NCBI RefSeq assembly: GCF_963662255.1
Contig: NC_085046.1
Location: 135,947,392 to 136,011,391 of the forward strand
From: Cinclus cinclus
Taxonomy: Eukaryota; Chordata; Aves; Passeriformes; Cinclidae
Reading direction: 5' to 3'
DNA length: 64,000 nucleotides
Under the pieces are notes generated by a model. It was not told the DNA's origin. It searched no databases and saw only the letters and a list, made by a program, of their open reading frames with translations. Below, piece by piece: positions 1 through 14,396 of this stretch. The translations under genes and the position numbers were made by a program. How positions within the stretch are numbered: position 1 is the stretch's first letter; each line of letters begins with the position of its first letter.

Positions 1-205
1 GAGCTTAAAGAATTAATAGCCTTTTGCCAACAAGTACAAAGTATGAGGATTTCACACACTATTTCCTACTCAGAGCAAATACCCACTCTACAATTTTTTT
101 CCAGCATCTCTTTGAGCAGCATGAATTAAAATGTCCAAGTTAAACTGCGACATTGCGTTCATACGTAATGTTTTCCCTAATAACATTTCCATACAATAAT
201 GTAAA

Positions 206-655
206 ACTTACGGAATCATCAGTCATTTAGGTTGGAAGAGACCACTTAAATAATTGAGTCCAACCACTAATCCAGCATTGCCAAGTCCACCACTAAACCA
301 TGCCCTTTTAAGTGACACATCAACACATTTTTTAAATAGCTCCAGGGATGACATTTCCCTGGGCAGCCTATTTCAGTGTCTGAAATTTTCTCTGAATGTC
401 CAATCTTTGGACATGCTCCAACACCTCACTGTCTTTCTTGTACTGAAGAACTGGACACAGGACCACCAGTGCTGAGTGCAGAGATACAATCACTGCATCA
501 TTTCTGAGACAGCCCAGGATGCCGTTGGCCTTCCTGGCCACCTGGGCTCACTGCTGGATCCTGTTCAGCCTCTGTCAACCAAAACCCTCAGGTCTTTTTC
601 CACTGAGCAGCTTTCCAGCTACTCTGCCCCGAGACTGTAACACTGCATGACATTG
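206..655 (-). mobile_element. CR1 LINE fragment, 3' part
   Basis: Read on the plus strand this is the reverse complement of an avian CR1 3' region. It starts with the diverged end (ggaatcatcagtcattt…ggttggaagagacc), then gives phrases such as ccaagtccaccactaaacca, ctccagggatgac, cctgggcagcctatt, and further in ccaggatgccgttggcctt and ttttccactgagcagc. The copy is old, 5' truncated and non-coding. The short open frame at 254-475 is a by-product of it. Confidence 0.8.
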
Positions 656-2467
656 AATCAAACAATAGTATGAGTCTATAAATATGTGTGCATATATGTA
701 TCATATCATGTATGCATATATAAATATCCATGTTTATATTATTATGTCTTCCCCCATATATTTTATTTCTTCCAATTTGCTTTCTTGAGAGTCTCATTAT
801 ATATGGTGGGTTTTCTCAACAGCCTCATGTTAAATGTTAAAATATCGAGAATTCCAGAATTTATTTATTGCAACTTTTAAGTACTTCTCTATCTGAGGTT
901 TTAAGTAAAAGATAAATCACAAAAAAGATACTTTATTTTCTAAAAAAGAAAAGGAAAAAATAAAACCTACCAAAAATTTCCCAAAACTTCCCAAGTACTT
1001 TTTTTCATAATCCCATTTTTAATTTAAGATAAATGGAAGTGTTAATAGAATATCTTTCAAGAATCCTGAAAAATGTGGCTTCATCTGACCTCATATTACT
1101 GTAGAATTCACATCATTTTCTGTCATGTATTACTCTGTGAAGCCAAACTCTTACCCATCTCTGCTACTTGCCTTCAATTCTCAGATTATAAAGCTTGTAC
1201 TATTATCCAATGGCTTCTCAGACAGAGTGCAAGATAAATGACTACAGGTCTAACAGTTTCTTAACACTTTCTATTAGTCTTTCTTGGTTATCCAGAAGAA
1301 CAAAAGATACACAGTCCTTTATATTGCCACAACTCTAAAAGCCATGTATCATACCTAGAGGTAACAAAGACAAATGTAGCATGTGATGTAGCATCAGTAA
1401 GTTCAGGAGGTTTTTTTCACTGTGGATGCTTAGAATCAAATTACATTGACACAAAGGCATCACTTGGTAATAAGAGAGACTAGGGAACAGTTGGAGCAAT
1501 AGTTTTGAGAGATACACTTTGCCATTTTAACACTTTATGGAGTTTTAAATGGGACAACCAGTCAATGATTTAACATTAGATGAGAAACTATCACACTATT
1601 TGTACAAAATAGAATAAGGGGATCACACATCAGCACAAGTCTCTGTATCTGAAGTCTTAATTTTATGTTATCCATAACTCTTTCTTAGAGGAATATATCA
1701 TCAGCATACTTTGTAACATTTTTATGCCCTCACTGAGAAAGAACACTGATGAAATTCTGAATTAAAAATGTGCCTTCCTTCTTCTCCCTTTCATTTCTTT
1801 TCCTGTATTCCTTCCAGTGTAACAGTATAATTTTCTTTTTTTGTGTGTTCTTACTAGCTTACTCATTGTATTCAGTTTCTCTTGTGACATCTATCTCTGT
1901 CTCCTTCCCCTAACAATAAATCTCTCTAGCTCTTTCCACCCACAGCACAAGAGTACTATGCAGTCACTCCCATATTTAATGCAAAATACAAACAGGAACC
2001 TAAAAGTATGATCTGTCTCATCTAGTACCAAAGCCTTTCATTTAAAAGCAGCTAGGGCATATCACTTCTAGGCAACTGCTACCAGCTTCCATTTGTGTCC
2101 TAATCATTATTTAATGTCTCTGAGAAGAGTTAAAATCAGTATTACATCTTTTTCCTGAAGTCTACCTTCAAGAAGAAAACAAAAAAAAAAAAAAAACAAA
2201 AAACTCTCTTCCTTAAAAGACTTCCATCCTTCAACTTCTGTGATCACTCATTAAATGATTCTTTCTTGCTGACTTTTCATTCTGTGGGAAGTATAAGGGC
2301 CTAGTCCAATTCTGGAATTCTGGAATTCTAGGAGAAAATTCTACAAGAAAATCAAACAAACCCAAAAATTCATCAGCAATGCAAATCCAAGTGCTTTGGT
2401 GCTAACCTAGGTATATTTCTAGAGCAAAGAGTACTGGACATATATATATATATATAAATACACAAAC

Positions 2468-2536
2468 CACCCCCCCAAAAAAAACAAAACAAAACAAAGC
2501 AAAACAAAACAAAAAAACCCAACAAATAAAAAACCC
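2468..2536. repeat. C-run and (CAAAA)n-like low-complexity stretch
   Basis: A run of C is followed by degenerate AAAAC units and A-runs, ending about 40 nt from the donor of the CUB6 exon. On the transcribed strand it is T/G-rich and follows the donor. No function is implied. Confidence 0.7.
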
Positions 2537-2569
2537 AAAACATAAATTGGAAAAAGATAAAAGTATTTA

Positions 2570-2812
<243 letters not shown>

Positions 2813-5800
2813 TTACCCAAATGATTTAGCAATTTCAGATATGACTACAGGCTATTTTTATACAATAGAAAAATAAATGCAATCAATGATTAATTAATTT
2901 GTGTTTAACATGCATGACAAAATCAAAATCAAGTTTCATTTGCTGTTTTTTTCAGATTTTCTGGAGACTCTGTGAAAAACATTAAGTTCAGCAGAGAGAT
3001 GAAGGCAGATGATACAGAACCAAATAATATCACTTAACAGAAGCCAAGGTTGGAGAGTTAAAATGGTGGATCTTGGTTATTGAAGTATTTACTTAAAATA
3101 TTTGCACAGGGAAGGTTGACATGGTTTCGTGAATACAATTATAATTATTGGTTATGTATTTGTATCAGTGATGTTATTGCTAATTACAGGTTCCAATATA
3201 AGAATAAGCATTTCGATAGTTTCATTAGCAATTTTATAAAAGTAATTGGTAATTGAGCAATACAACATTAAATTACAGCTTGAATTAATGCAAAACACAA
3301 AAATTCAGTTGTTACAATACTGGTAAAAATTTACAGCTTAATGATTTTTTATTCCAGGTTTTTTAAAATATAATATTACTCAATAACTTATAGTAAGGAA
3401 GAATCTTGCATTTTAGAATTATCATGTATCCATAACAGTTACTAAAATTCAGTATCAAGTTATTGCATCAGAGTTCTCTGAATATAGATTATCTCAGAAG
3501 GGCATACATTATAAAACAAATGAGTAGTTCTATTTCTTTTTCCTCAAGGTTAAAAGCATCTACTCCTTTTTATTTTCCTTAGCCTAATTAAATGCATTAT
3601 CAAAATTATTTTGCAGAAATATTATAGAATAAAAACAGTGAACAACTCTCACCAGTTTCAGGTCAAATAATCTAGACCATTCTAGTAAAGTTGATTGTTA
3701 AGAGCTGTCCTTCCAAAGTAATTAACACAAATATTCTCTTATCTTTAGGAGATGAGACGTTAAAGGTCTTTAAAGGCACTTTTGGAGAGATGTAAATGGC
3801 AGCTACTTGTCTGTTACTCCAGTCGGTACAAATATCAAATCTTCTCCTTATTCTATGAGTGATCACTCACCTCTTTCTTGCTCATGTCTGTGCTTCCCAC
3901 TCTGCTGCCACAGCAATGAGGGAGAGAGAAGGAGCCTGCCAAAGGCTGGAGGAGCAATGTCTCTTTCTAAGAGAGGCTGCACCAGCTGCTTTAACCTGCT
4001 CTTGCCCCTCCTATGAAGTGCAGCACTCAACAGTATGACTTGTAAAGGGGGGAGAATTTGGCCTTTCAGTATGTGCTCAAACATCTACACTTCACGGGAA
4101 AGGTGCTGTGAGTAATTTGCTGCATCATGCTGTTTCTTCTGCTATATATTGATATTTTTGCTGCTTATGGCAATTCCTGCTTTATTGATGGAGTAAATGG
4201 TGGAAGTTACAACCAGTATGCCTTTGCTATGAATGTTATATAGTTAAGAATTAATATAGGGACATGTCATAATTTTCTGCTTGTAGATATAAATTCATAA
4301 CTGATTTGAGGACACGGCAGAGAGGGAATCAAGAGAATATCCAGAATGTACTTTCAATCTCACCCTGTACCTAAGCAGACATTTGTGTCAATGAAATACA
4401 TGCATTTTCTAGACATTTCAGTAGCACTGTGGAATGTTTTCATAAGGAACAATTATTTTTCATAATGAGGTTATGGCACTGCATACCATCACTGTGTGCA
4501 GGGCACTAGAAGAAGTATACATTTATTAACACTTTTTTTAAAAATCAGAAATGGAATTTCATCCTATATTCTACAATGAAGACTGCCCTATCTTGTATAG
4601 CTAAAATTTGTTTGATCATTCTAACTATCTATATTTCTGTTTTAAACATGTTTACTTGTCTGGATAGCCTTATGATTGCTTTGTGTGTGCTATTTCTCCT
4701 GCCAACTTTCTAGCTTTTGCTGGCCTAGTTGTAAGATGGAAATTTGCAAATCCAGTACCACAGGCTGAAATAAGACACTAGGACCTCATTTGCCCAATCT
4801 CTTCCTTGTTGCCACAGGCAAATAACCTCCTTCCATATTAATTTTCCTTCTCACTTCTCTGATGAAGAAACAGTGAAGACAAATACTGCTACCTTCTCAT
4901 CTGATCTTGCTATATTTAGACATTAGCAAAATACAGCCAGGGCTGTGACAGCATGTTATTGGATCTCCTGATGGTAACTCTCTACTTCATCCATTAAATA
5001 AAAATAATTGGTTTTTATAATCATGACATATAGGCCAAACAAATAATATATTTTACAGGGGGTGTTTGGAGAACCTTTCATGAATGCAAATAGTGACAAA
5101 ACATCTATGGAATACCATCACGCCTTCAGTGTAACTCTATGAAGGGCTAGCAGATGGCAGAAAAAGGCATCAAGGGAGCAGCCTTTTAGAAAATAAAGCC
5201 AACCTGACAAATCCAAAATAGTAGATGTGCAACTGGTCCTGGTAAGATGGCTAACAGCCCAGGCATGTAATATCACTACTAGCATCTTACTGTTGTTTAG
5301 ATTGCAAAGGAAAACAGGAGCACATAAAAATAAGAACAGCAAAGGATAAACACACATATTTCCATATTCTACCTTTCTTTCACTTAATCTGATTATATAA
5401 AGATGGAAGCTAAGAAAGAGTAAAAGTAGAATGAATACTTAAGGATATAACTGAAGCACTACTTTTCATTTCTAATGTGGAAAAGGGAACATTATGTTCA
5501 AGACATACCTGTGTTACTGTTTTCCAAATACTGAGAATCAAAATTAAAATAAAATTTAAAAAAACCCAAAACCAACAACAATAAGAATAAAACAACAAAA
5601 AATAAAGAGAACAAAATATGAAAATGACTGTACGAAATACAAGTAGGTACCTGGAAGTATACACTGTGGTGATCAGACATGATGTAACCATTTAAAAAGC
5701 AAGTTTTGGATAGCTATGAATGAAGAGTCCAATTTAATAGTGGAGTTTGGTTCAGAAGTTCAGCTGAAATAAATTCTGACAGTATTGGGTTGATTGCTTA

Positions 5801-6859
5801 TACTTTGTTTTGTTGCAACTGCATTCATTCTGCTAAGTAACATGTTGAATAGCAAGAAGAAAAAGTGACAGCAATCAAGCCTAGCTTAGAAAATGGTCCA
5901 ATATATATTTTGAAAATAATTTTTTAAAATAAAAAATTTCAAACAATTCCAGAACCTTTAGTCAGGCTACTCATGTCTCAGTGTCTCATGATTCATGCCT
6001 AAAATACATTAATAATTGTAATAAAAACACTTGAATTTTGTCATTCATAGCAAAGTTCCACTTCAGACCATATTTCATGCTACTTTAAAGCTGTTATAGG
6101 AAATCAATCTTGCAATATTAGAAATAGCCTTATAATTTCCAGCCTAAATTTATTCATAGTCTATTTTTACCCATTTGATCTTCTACTAAACTGTCATTAC
6201 ATTCTATTCCCTCTTGGAGTACCACTTGGGAAGGCTGGCAAACTGCATAAGGATCTATGATTTTGGATCAGTAATGAGATGTGTTTTTTTAAATCTACTT
6301 CAATAAGATATGTTTTCCATCTCTATGACCCCTGCTTTAACAATTGCAGGTACTTAACTGTCTTGTCACAGTGGCTGTGCTACAGAAACATGTTTCTAGG
6401 ACACTTCACATTAGATTATGATGTTTGTTCATATTTGTTTGTTTGTTTGTTCCATTTTATTCTCACATGCCCTCTGTTCTGGTTTTAACATGTTTATTTT
6501 TACTGTAGAAGTCAGTTTGTATATTCTCTTCCCGCACAGGCTCATCCTGTATAGCTAGCTTAACACTTATTCATAGAAAACCTTCTTACATTTTGCCTTT
6601 TATACCATGCAGGAAATCTCAACAACCACTAATTATGTTTGCTGTCATCTGAGGTCTACAAATGCAATTTACTATCTATTTAAAACTAATTTGTTTTGAT
6701 GTGACACAAGTGAGTCTCAGAGTTATGAAGAGAATGGTATAGAGTATGAAATGTCAAGACATGTGAGGAAGGAGTTCCCTGTCAGAGACTGAAATATTAC
6801 AGTTTATGACTTAAACATTTTTGTGAAGGACTTTTACAACTGTATTACAAAAACTACAG

Positions 6860-7440
6860 AGAAGATCACCGCACCCTCAATGGGGCTCTGAGAGTCCCTA
6901 CACTGTTCCCTGATATAGATAAGATAAAGTAACAGCTCAGGGTTGGCTGGGGACATTCACAAACCACAAGCCTAACACCTTCAGGCTGGAGACCACAGCC
7001 CCAGGGCTATCAGCTGCCAGCTCACTCCAAAGGTGAGGGAGAGAGGCTTTGGGGGTGTGTTGGAAAGGCCGTGGTCAGAGGCAGAGAGCCCAGGTGAGGG
7101 GCCCCTCACCGGGAATAGCTTATCCACAGCACAGGGGGTGACATGGCCCAAAAAGGGTCCCAAAGGGGTCCCCAGACCCCGCACCAGAGCGCTGCAGCAC
7201 GATGCAACAGACCCTCAGTGTTGCAAGGGACAGTGTCACACTGGCCCCCTGCAAGGGAGGCACCTGGGCATTCCCACCTGCCCAAAGCACAAATAAATCC
7301 ATGGAATTCTGTATTCTTCAGTGTGGTGCTGTGGCAGAGGCCATGGGGGACCCTCACCATCAGACCAGATGGAGGGGAGCAATGAGACATCGTGGGGACA
7401 CTCAGATGGGGAATATGCTTCCACCTAAGCCTAGTCCATG
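6860..7440. other. Unclassified GC-richer block, possibly a mobile element
   Basis: This block is clearly GC-richer than its surroundings and has several CpGs (near 7069, 7109, 7180-7200). An aataaa lies near 7290, and the block directly precedes the pyrimidine array. Overlapping open frames occur on both strands but have no domain resemblance and change composition abruptly into the simple repeat. I do not recognise it. An old LTR or a retroposed fragment is possible. Confidence 0.4.
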
Positions 7441-7448
7441 CACACTTT

Positions 7449-7703
7449 TCCTTTTTCCTTTCCTTTCCTTTCCTTTCCTTTCCTTTCCTTTCCTTTCCTT
7501 TCCTTTCCTTTCCTTTCCTTTCCTTTCCTTTCCTTTCCTTTCCTTTCCTTTCCTTTCCTTTCCTTTCCTTTCCTTTCCTTTCCTTTCCCTTTCCCTTTCC
7601 CTTTCCCTTTCCCTTTCCCTTTCCCTTTCCCTTTCCCTTTCCCTTTCCCTTTTCCTTTTCCTTTTCCTTTTCCTTTTCCTTTTCCTTTTCCTTTTCCTTT
7701 TCT
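7449..7703. repeat. Compound pyrimidine microsatellite TTTCC, TTTCCC, TTTTCC
   Basis: Three successive pure arrays are seen on the plus strand: about 27 units of TTTCC (7455-7588), about 11 units of TTTCCC (7584-7649) and about 9 units of TTTTCC (7650-7702). All coding frames through it are artefacts (Ser/Phe/Pro/Leu or Lys/Glu/Arg/Gly runs). The transcribed RNA would carry GGAAA-type purine repeats. Confidence 0.97.
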
Positions 7704-8408
7704 TCCCCTCTTTTACTATTAAATAACATACATCATTATTTTGGCACCAACATCTAACCTCCTTTGGTTTTAATCTCGTTTTTGGGTCCATTTTGAACCT
7801 TCAAAGTCATTTCCAGTTAATACACAGAGACTTAGCTTTCTTTGCTTCTATGGGTTTAAATCAGATTGTAACAGTCCCCATACCCAAAAAGATAACATTA
7901 AGAAAATGTATGAGTTATTTAGTAAATCAAGAGAAAATAATACATATCTATAAGAAAATAGATACAGGGATATATAAATGCATTTTTTGATGTATTTCAA
8001 CAGTGTTCACTAGTAACTGACTTTAAAAAACCAATAAAGTGTTTTACTTTTTTTAGCCTGATTAACAATGGTGTTATCTGTGAAATTAGAATTTTTTACA
8101 TTTTTAAATTGTATCACTTAATATTTTCTTATGTAAAGATTTTTCAAGAGACTAGCCATAGGCCACCAACCACAATTCAGACACTAACATATATCAGTGT
8201 ATTTCACATTTGTCAGCAAAGGTAAAATACTCTTAAGAAGAAGGAAAGCTTTCAGAAAAAAAAAGCCCAACTTTTTCCATAAGTTCAGTTTAAGTACATG
8301 TAATTGAAAACTATTTCATTTTTAGAGGTAATGGGAAGAAAACCCACACAATTATAATTGATTAGTAATAGCAATTAGCTTTAGATTTCAAGCAGCATCA
8401 AAGAAGAT

Positions 8409-8413
8409 TAATG

Positions 8414-8455
<42 letters not shown>

Positions 8456-8476
8456 GTAATAATAATAATAATAATA
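8409..8476. repeat. (ATA)n trinucleotide microsatellite
   Basis: About 22 AAT/ATA units with a single G interruption near 8456. Read on the minus strand it gives a poly-Tyr open frame of no significance. Confidence 0.95.
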
Positions 8477-11400
8477 TTGGTAGTTTAGAAAAAAACTGCA
8501 GAGAAAAAAAGAGAAAATTCTATTTATATGGAAATATGTTTGTGTATATATGTCCAAATACAAATATATATGTGCATAAACACACAGAGGCCTCATTGCA
8601 TTAATTTGTTTAATTGTCTCTAACTTCCAACTGAGAACATAATTCTAAGATGATTGTCATTTATTGTGCAATTAGATAATAAAAGTGGAATATAAAATAG
8701 ATTTTAAAATTACTGAAACACGGAATTAGAGTTTGAATCTTATATACTGTGCTTCACAGACCAAGAAACTTCAGCATTTGTCCTCCCTAATTATAAAAAA
8801 AGTAATGTGTCTTGAAATGGGATGTAGTTCAGTAGGGGTAAAAAAGTATGGATGTGGACATCAAATTCAAATAGCTTCAAGAAAGAAACCTTGGACTTAA
8901 GGTTTATTACACAAGAGATTAATTTAATATAAACTAGTGTAGCCTAGATTACTCACAATATAAACTTTTATTTTGACCTTCTCATTTAAATCTAAAATAG
9001 ACCAGACATGCTCTCCATTCCTATTTCTGGCCTTTGCTACACTGACTATTTGAAGCAGGTATTTTAACAACTCTGTTTTAATGGAATTGTTATTTTTAAT
9101 TTAGAGATTTCATCAGAAAGGACATAACACCTCTGCATTATTCCCTGAATACGTTCCTCATGTACTGTCTAAGTCTCATTTGTTAATTCATTTGGACATC
9201 TAGGGGTTTCCAGTATAAGCATTAAAGGTTTTTTTATCTTGCTTGAATTATTTTCATTCTATTTATTAATTTTCTTAATTAAATGAGGATCAGGGGAATG
9301 ACAATATTTATTTTTAATTCAAGTAATGAATAATAATTATCTATTAGCATTCAATTTCATGTTATGATGAAGGGAATAAAGAAACTTTACACTCAAGTAG
9401 GTATCTAACTTTTACATTCATTTTCCTGCAGTTTTTAATGGGATTAATACAACAATTCATATACTGGGTAGAATAGGGTTCCTAACATATATTCAAAGCT
9501 TAAAAACAAAATTCTCTTACAGAATTCATATAGAAAGGACATTATAAAATATAATTTGGTCTTTTTAGTTAAGCACTGGATGATGATTACAGAAAAGAAA
9601 TTCAGGGTTTTCCAGATACATAGGTAAAAAGTTAATCATACATAGTTAATAGATGGGAATGGTGACACATTACAAGCTGTGTTTTCTCAGCAAAGCTCAT
9701 AACCATCTATTTTAGCTCATTTTTGTGATGTTTATCTGTGCAACATCAAACGCACCATGACAAATTTAGTTTACACTCCTTCAAATAATAGAATTCCAGA
9801 CAACATCATGTTCTATTTTGAGGAGGAACTCGCTTTAAGAAGTCTAATTTTTTTCCATTTGTAGTCACTTCTCCAAACCACATCTACTCATGTAGTTGCC
9901 ATGCCCTATCTGCACCATTGCCATGGTCTGTCTCCACATCCCTATAGAATGTTATTAGAAAAAAAGAGATGCAATTATCAAAAGGAACAATCAAAAAAGG
10001 ACTTGTCTCCTCAGAAATCATCAGAGTAACATTCTGAATGCACAGTAATAGTGAATGATGTGTTTATTAGTGGTATGATTAAACCCATACTCGTAGTTTA
10101 TGCAAAGAGCAGCCCATTTAGCAAATGCCCTTTTTTGCCTGGGGTGCAAGCACTCTGGATTGTTTTAAAAAAACATTACACTGAGAAGAAATTCAGCAAT
10201 GAAATTAAAATTACATCAACCACAAACTGATTAAATTTAGTAGAATAAATGTACTCAATCATACCTTTACAACATATATATTGAATGGACAATTGCCATT
10301 TAGCAATGTGCTCTGGAGATAAAGAAATCTTATTTACCGAATGAATTGCATGCTAGTTCAGCATCCGTAGGAAGAAACTGATCACAGTATGTAACTTTAT
10401 TTCACAACAGAGTGCAGTATTAATAGGCAGTGTGCTTATACTCTTTGTTTTCTATGGTTACCATCTAGTGCCTTTCACCATGAGAAAACACATCCTAGTT
10501 TTGTGGTCTACTCAGCAAAATATAGTCCCCTTGCAAACTGTGGGAACCCTGCAATTCTTCATTGCAAGAACCTGACTGACATGTAGGATCTTTTAGAAAA
10601 TGGCCTTGCAGAACTACGGAGGCCCATTTTCAGCAAAGTCACGTCCCTTTCTACCACCACAGATTTTGAGTATTATCATATACTGACACCTTCAACTTCC
10701 TGAAATATAAAAACCCAAAACATTCCTAATTAAACAATCTGAAGGCCAAGGAAGTCCCTGCCATTTTCTAAAGAAAGTAACTCAGTAGAAATGAATAGTC
10801 TTCCATATGGCAAATAACACATGATTCAGTGAGGTTCTTCATCAGTCTTTATTCTGATTTTTTCTTGAAAATCAGTGTCCTGAGACACTAAGAACTGTAT
10901 TAGAAAAATACAGTATCATGTACACTCTGTAGCTCATAAAAACTCAGGAGACTTTCTCTGGTTAAATACTGCCCTAGAATTAAATTGTTATATTATTCCT
11001 GGAAACGTTTTTAATATCAAAAACATGTACCATGCTCCAAGGAGGGAAACTATTTTAAGAAGCAAACATCTCAGTTAATTTAACTGAAGGAACATTACAA
11101 TCTAATTTCTTAATAGTACCTATAATTTATATGACCCCAACTAGGAAAGCATCAAAATGAACAATTCAGATTACAAGAGATAGCTGAAAATGTTAGATAA
11201 TTTTTCAGATTTAATGTTTTGGTGAAGACCAGTTACTCAATGCCACTTTCGCCTGGTTTAATAATCATCAGATACAATGCAGTCCTAATAAATTTCCACA
11301 GTGATTGAAGGGTGTCAGGTTTTGTTAACAAGCTAGAAAGAGAGTGAAACTGGAGAAAATGAAGTTTTTGAGTCAGGTGCAAATAAACTTCATTTCATGT

Positions 11401-11753
11401 TGTGTATGTCAGCAATCTGTATCCATAGATGGATGCACAAACACAAATATTTTTACGCTGTAATAAGTGCTTTGCAACCAGATGTACATAAACTTTGTAA
11501 TCAGTTCACAGTTACACAAATTCAGACAGATATACCTTCAGTAATCTGCAGGACTAAATAACTATACCATTCTCTGCTTTTATGATCATATGTCTCATCA
11601 CAGATAATTATGACTTTTATTTCCTTTTATTATTCTTTTTCTTTCCTAAAAATATGTTTTCCCAGCTCTGGCATTTAACTCATTGTAACTGATAATAGTT
11701 TGGCAAAACTTGTATATTTTAAAATACTTTGTATTAAATCTGTTCCTCCTTAC

Positions 11754-11942
11754 CATCACAGGTTGGGAGTGGGTGACTCCACCAATGATTTTTTTCACAT
11801 AGTAAAGGCTCCTCATGACTCAGCCTATAACCTGGATCACAGCTAAATGAGACAGTGGAACCTATGGAGAAGTCATGCCCATAACGACGTCCATGCACTG
11901 GTATGCCAGGATCCAAGCAAGAGTAAGTATTAACAGTCACAC
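11754..11942 (-). CDS. CSMD3: CSMD3 exon: Sushi/CCP domain (about Sushi 5)
   Basis: A 189-nt exon encodes one Sushi module. Cysteines are in YSCLDPG, FSCDPG, LLCEK and PTCD, and the conserved Trp pair is in NHWWSHPLP. It opens with SVTVNTYS, the linker from the preceding CUB. The acceptor is tttttaacctag at 11943 and the donor is gtaagg at 11753. It is phase 1 at both ends, with the final G joining CT of the next exon to give Ala (CDA then LCGG). The residues match my memory of human CSMD3 almost completely. The next intron, 9062 nt, is the largest closed intron in the window and carries the compound pyrimidine array. Confidence 0.94.
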
Positions 11943-14396
11943 CTAGGTTAAAAAAAAAACAAAAAAAAACAAAGGGGAAAAGAAAACAGCTAAATAAGGA
12001 ACCTATAGATGTTTTAAAATTAATTTAAGTAATTGGTTGTGAGGGTTTTCAAGTGACAGCTTCATTATCACACATTTACAGTGAATTATCTTTCCACTAT
12101 TATCCGTGTTACCATTAAAAGATACTGTGGATCACAGTTTGAATCCTGCCACTGTTGCACAGAAAGGAAGACAAATATCCAATAATTTACAATATATTTA
12201 GTTTGATTCTGTGTCAGTAACATCAAATGATTTTGTACCTGATGCTGATGTTAGAAAGCTTTGATGATCACTCAAAATTCTGATTTTCAGCCTCTTTCCC
12301 TGATCAAAATTTGATAGCATAGCTGAAATTGCTTACATTTCTTTTGATATTTATATTTTAAATATTTACATAAACATAAATCACACTCATACCTACTGTT
12401 ATGATATATGAGTCATTGAGAAGTTAAAGAATAGCAGAAAAGAGTAGAGAATTTGACTTGATAAAGGGAATTTCAATGTGTGCTAAAAAATTAAATATTT
12501 TATATTATTTCCCGGTGAGATGTTCATATATAAAACTCATATAAAGAATGAGTTTTATAAATAATAACGATAAAATAATAATGAAAAAAGCGACCCTCTA
12601 TGAATAACACTGAAGTTAGGAAAGTGTTAGAAGCATTCAGTGCAAGATTTTTTATGGGTGTTATTCCTTTTATTCCTACATGTAAGTCATAAAAAAATCC
12701 ATCCTTACAAAGAAATTTATTGTGGAAAGATATAATTAGCATAAAAGGTAAGAACATATAAAAGATCTTAGCTTTCAATACAATGTTTGAAGGCAGAAGT
12801 GATGAATGGGAGACCACTTATCCTAATTATTTGTATTCCCAAAAAGGAAAACATAATTAGATTGTACTGGATAATACAAAATTAGAAACCAGTAAGAATT
12901 AAGCAAAAATAAAATGAGTACTAGACTTCTGTGCATTAACAGGGGCTAATAAACAGAGAAGAAAATACTGAAAAGTGTTCATCTTGTGTAAAAATGGTAA
13001 GAATATATATTTTCCATGCTCCCTGATAGTATAAGTTTAGCTTTTATTCTCCACTAATGAAAAGAACTGTGGCGTGTGGATCAGTTTTACAAAAAAAATG
13101 AATTTTTGTAATGAAATTCAAGAATTTTTTGATATAAAAAAATCATATTTCCTTTTCAACTGTATTTAATTGAAACTGCTTATTATTTGTAATAAGTGAA
13201 GATTTCCTCTTTTTGCTGTTCACATTCCCAAAGTATAATTTCTACTATTTAACATTATTTGGTCTTCCTATTAATTTTATGGTCTTAGTTGGCAATTTTA
13301 ATCTAGTTTTCCTGAGGATAGCCTTAGATTCCTTAGGATAGCCTTCCTTCAAACTTCAGAATGTATGAAAGCTTAACAAAACCATCATTGTTCATAATGC
13401 AGATGATGCAAATGGAAGTTTATGGGTGAATGCTAGGACAGGTAATAATTTTGGCATATGTATTTTTTTTTCTTCAATAAACAGCCTGAATTTAACATTC
13501 AGTGGAGCTCAAATCAATCCAAATTTTATCTGGCAATATCATCCCCATGCATATTAGTTTTTGTATCCTTCTAGTGGCCAGGAATAGTGAAAATTGCAAA
13601 AAGTAATGTTAAAAATTAAGAACATCTGGAATTTTTTTGGTGACAATTCCAACAAGGAGAAGTACAAACAATGTGTCTATGACTTTTACAAAGCAAATAA
13701 GATAGTGATTACAGTAAAAATATTATTTCTCATATAGGCAGGAATTATTACAACAGAAGGTATATTTAGTAGGACAAAATGAAAATTGAACTACAGTATT
13801 TCAACATAGGATTTTAATAATTCATAAAGTATTAAATATTGCAGATAATTTCTGCAGCATAGTTTACATGACTATAATAAGGACAAAAGAGTATTTCTAT
13901 GTCAGAAAAAAGTATGATATAAGCAGGTGTTCAGAACCCTAAAAATCCATAATCAACCAATTCCATTTCTTGATTTTCAGGGCATTGCAGTGTAAACTGC
14001 ATTTCCCCCATACCTTCAGTTAGAGGTGCAGACACCTCAATCAGAACACTAATTCAGTTATTTTTTTTTAGATTTTCATAATCTTCCTGATCTCATGCTG
14101 TTTTACACCCACAAAAATGCATTGCATAAAATATAAGAATATTAAGGCATAAAGCAGCCTACAGAAGAAAGGAATTGACTTCTCATTGTCATCTTTTGAT
14201 TCTTAAAGCACAGAGCAGTACATCAATGACATGAAATATAAATAAAATTACTGGTCATCCCTTTTGCAGTTAACTATTACTAAATCTTTCTCAGACTGGG
14301 AATTAACAGGAATTTATGCAACATGATATCTGTACATGACCAGGGTCAGCATTGAGGGAGAGGGGAAATCAAATAATACAGCACAGAAGCACTTAC
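11943..14396. other. 2.5-kb CSMD3 intron
   Basis: AT-rich intron sequence. I see no exon, no recognisable mobile element and no notable repeat beyond short A/T runs and a GGATAGCCTT direct repeat near 13315-13345. Confidence 0.65.

Noticed and set aside
7106..7757. Long overlapping open frames through the TTTCC array on both strands
   Set aside because: The repeat unit has no stop codon in these frames, so the length is an artefact. There is no domain or splice evidence.
8408..8596. Tyrosine-rich small protein on the minus strand
   Set aside because: It is the translation of the ATA microsatellite.
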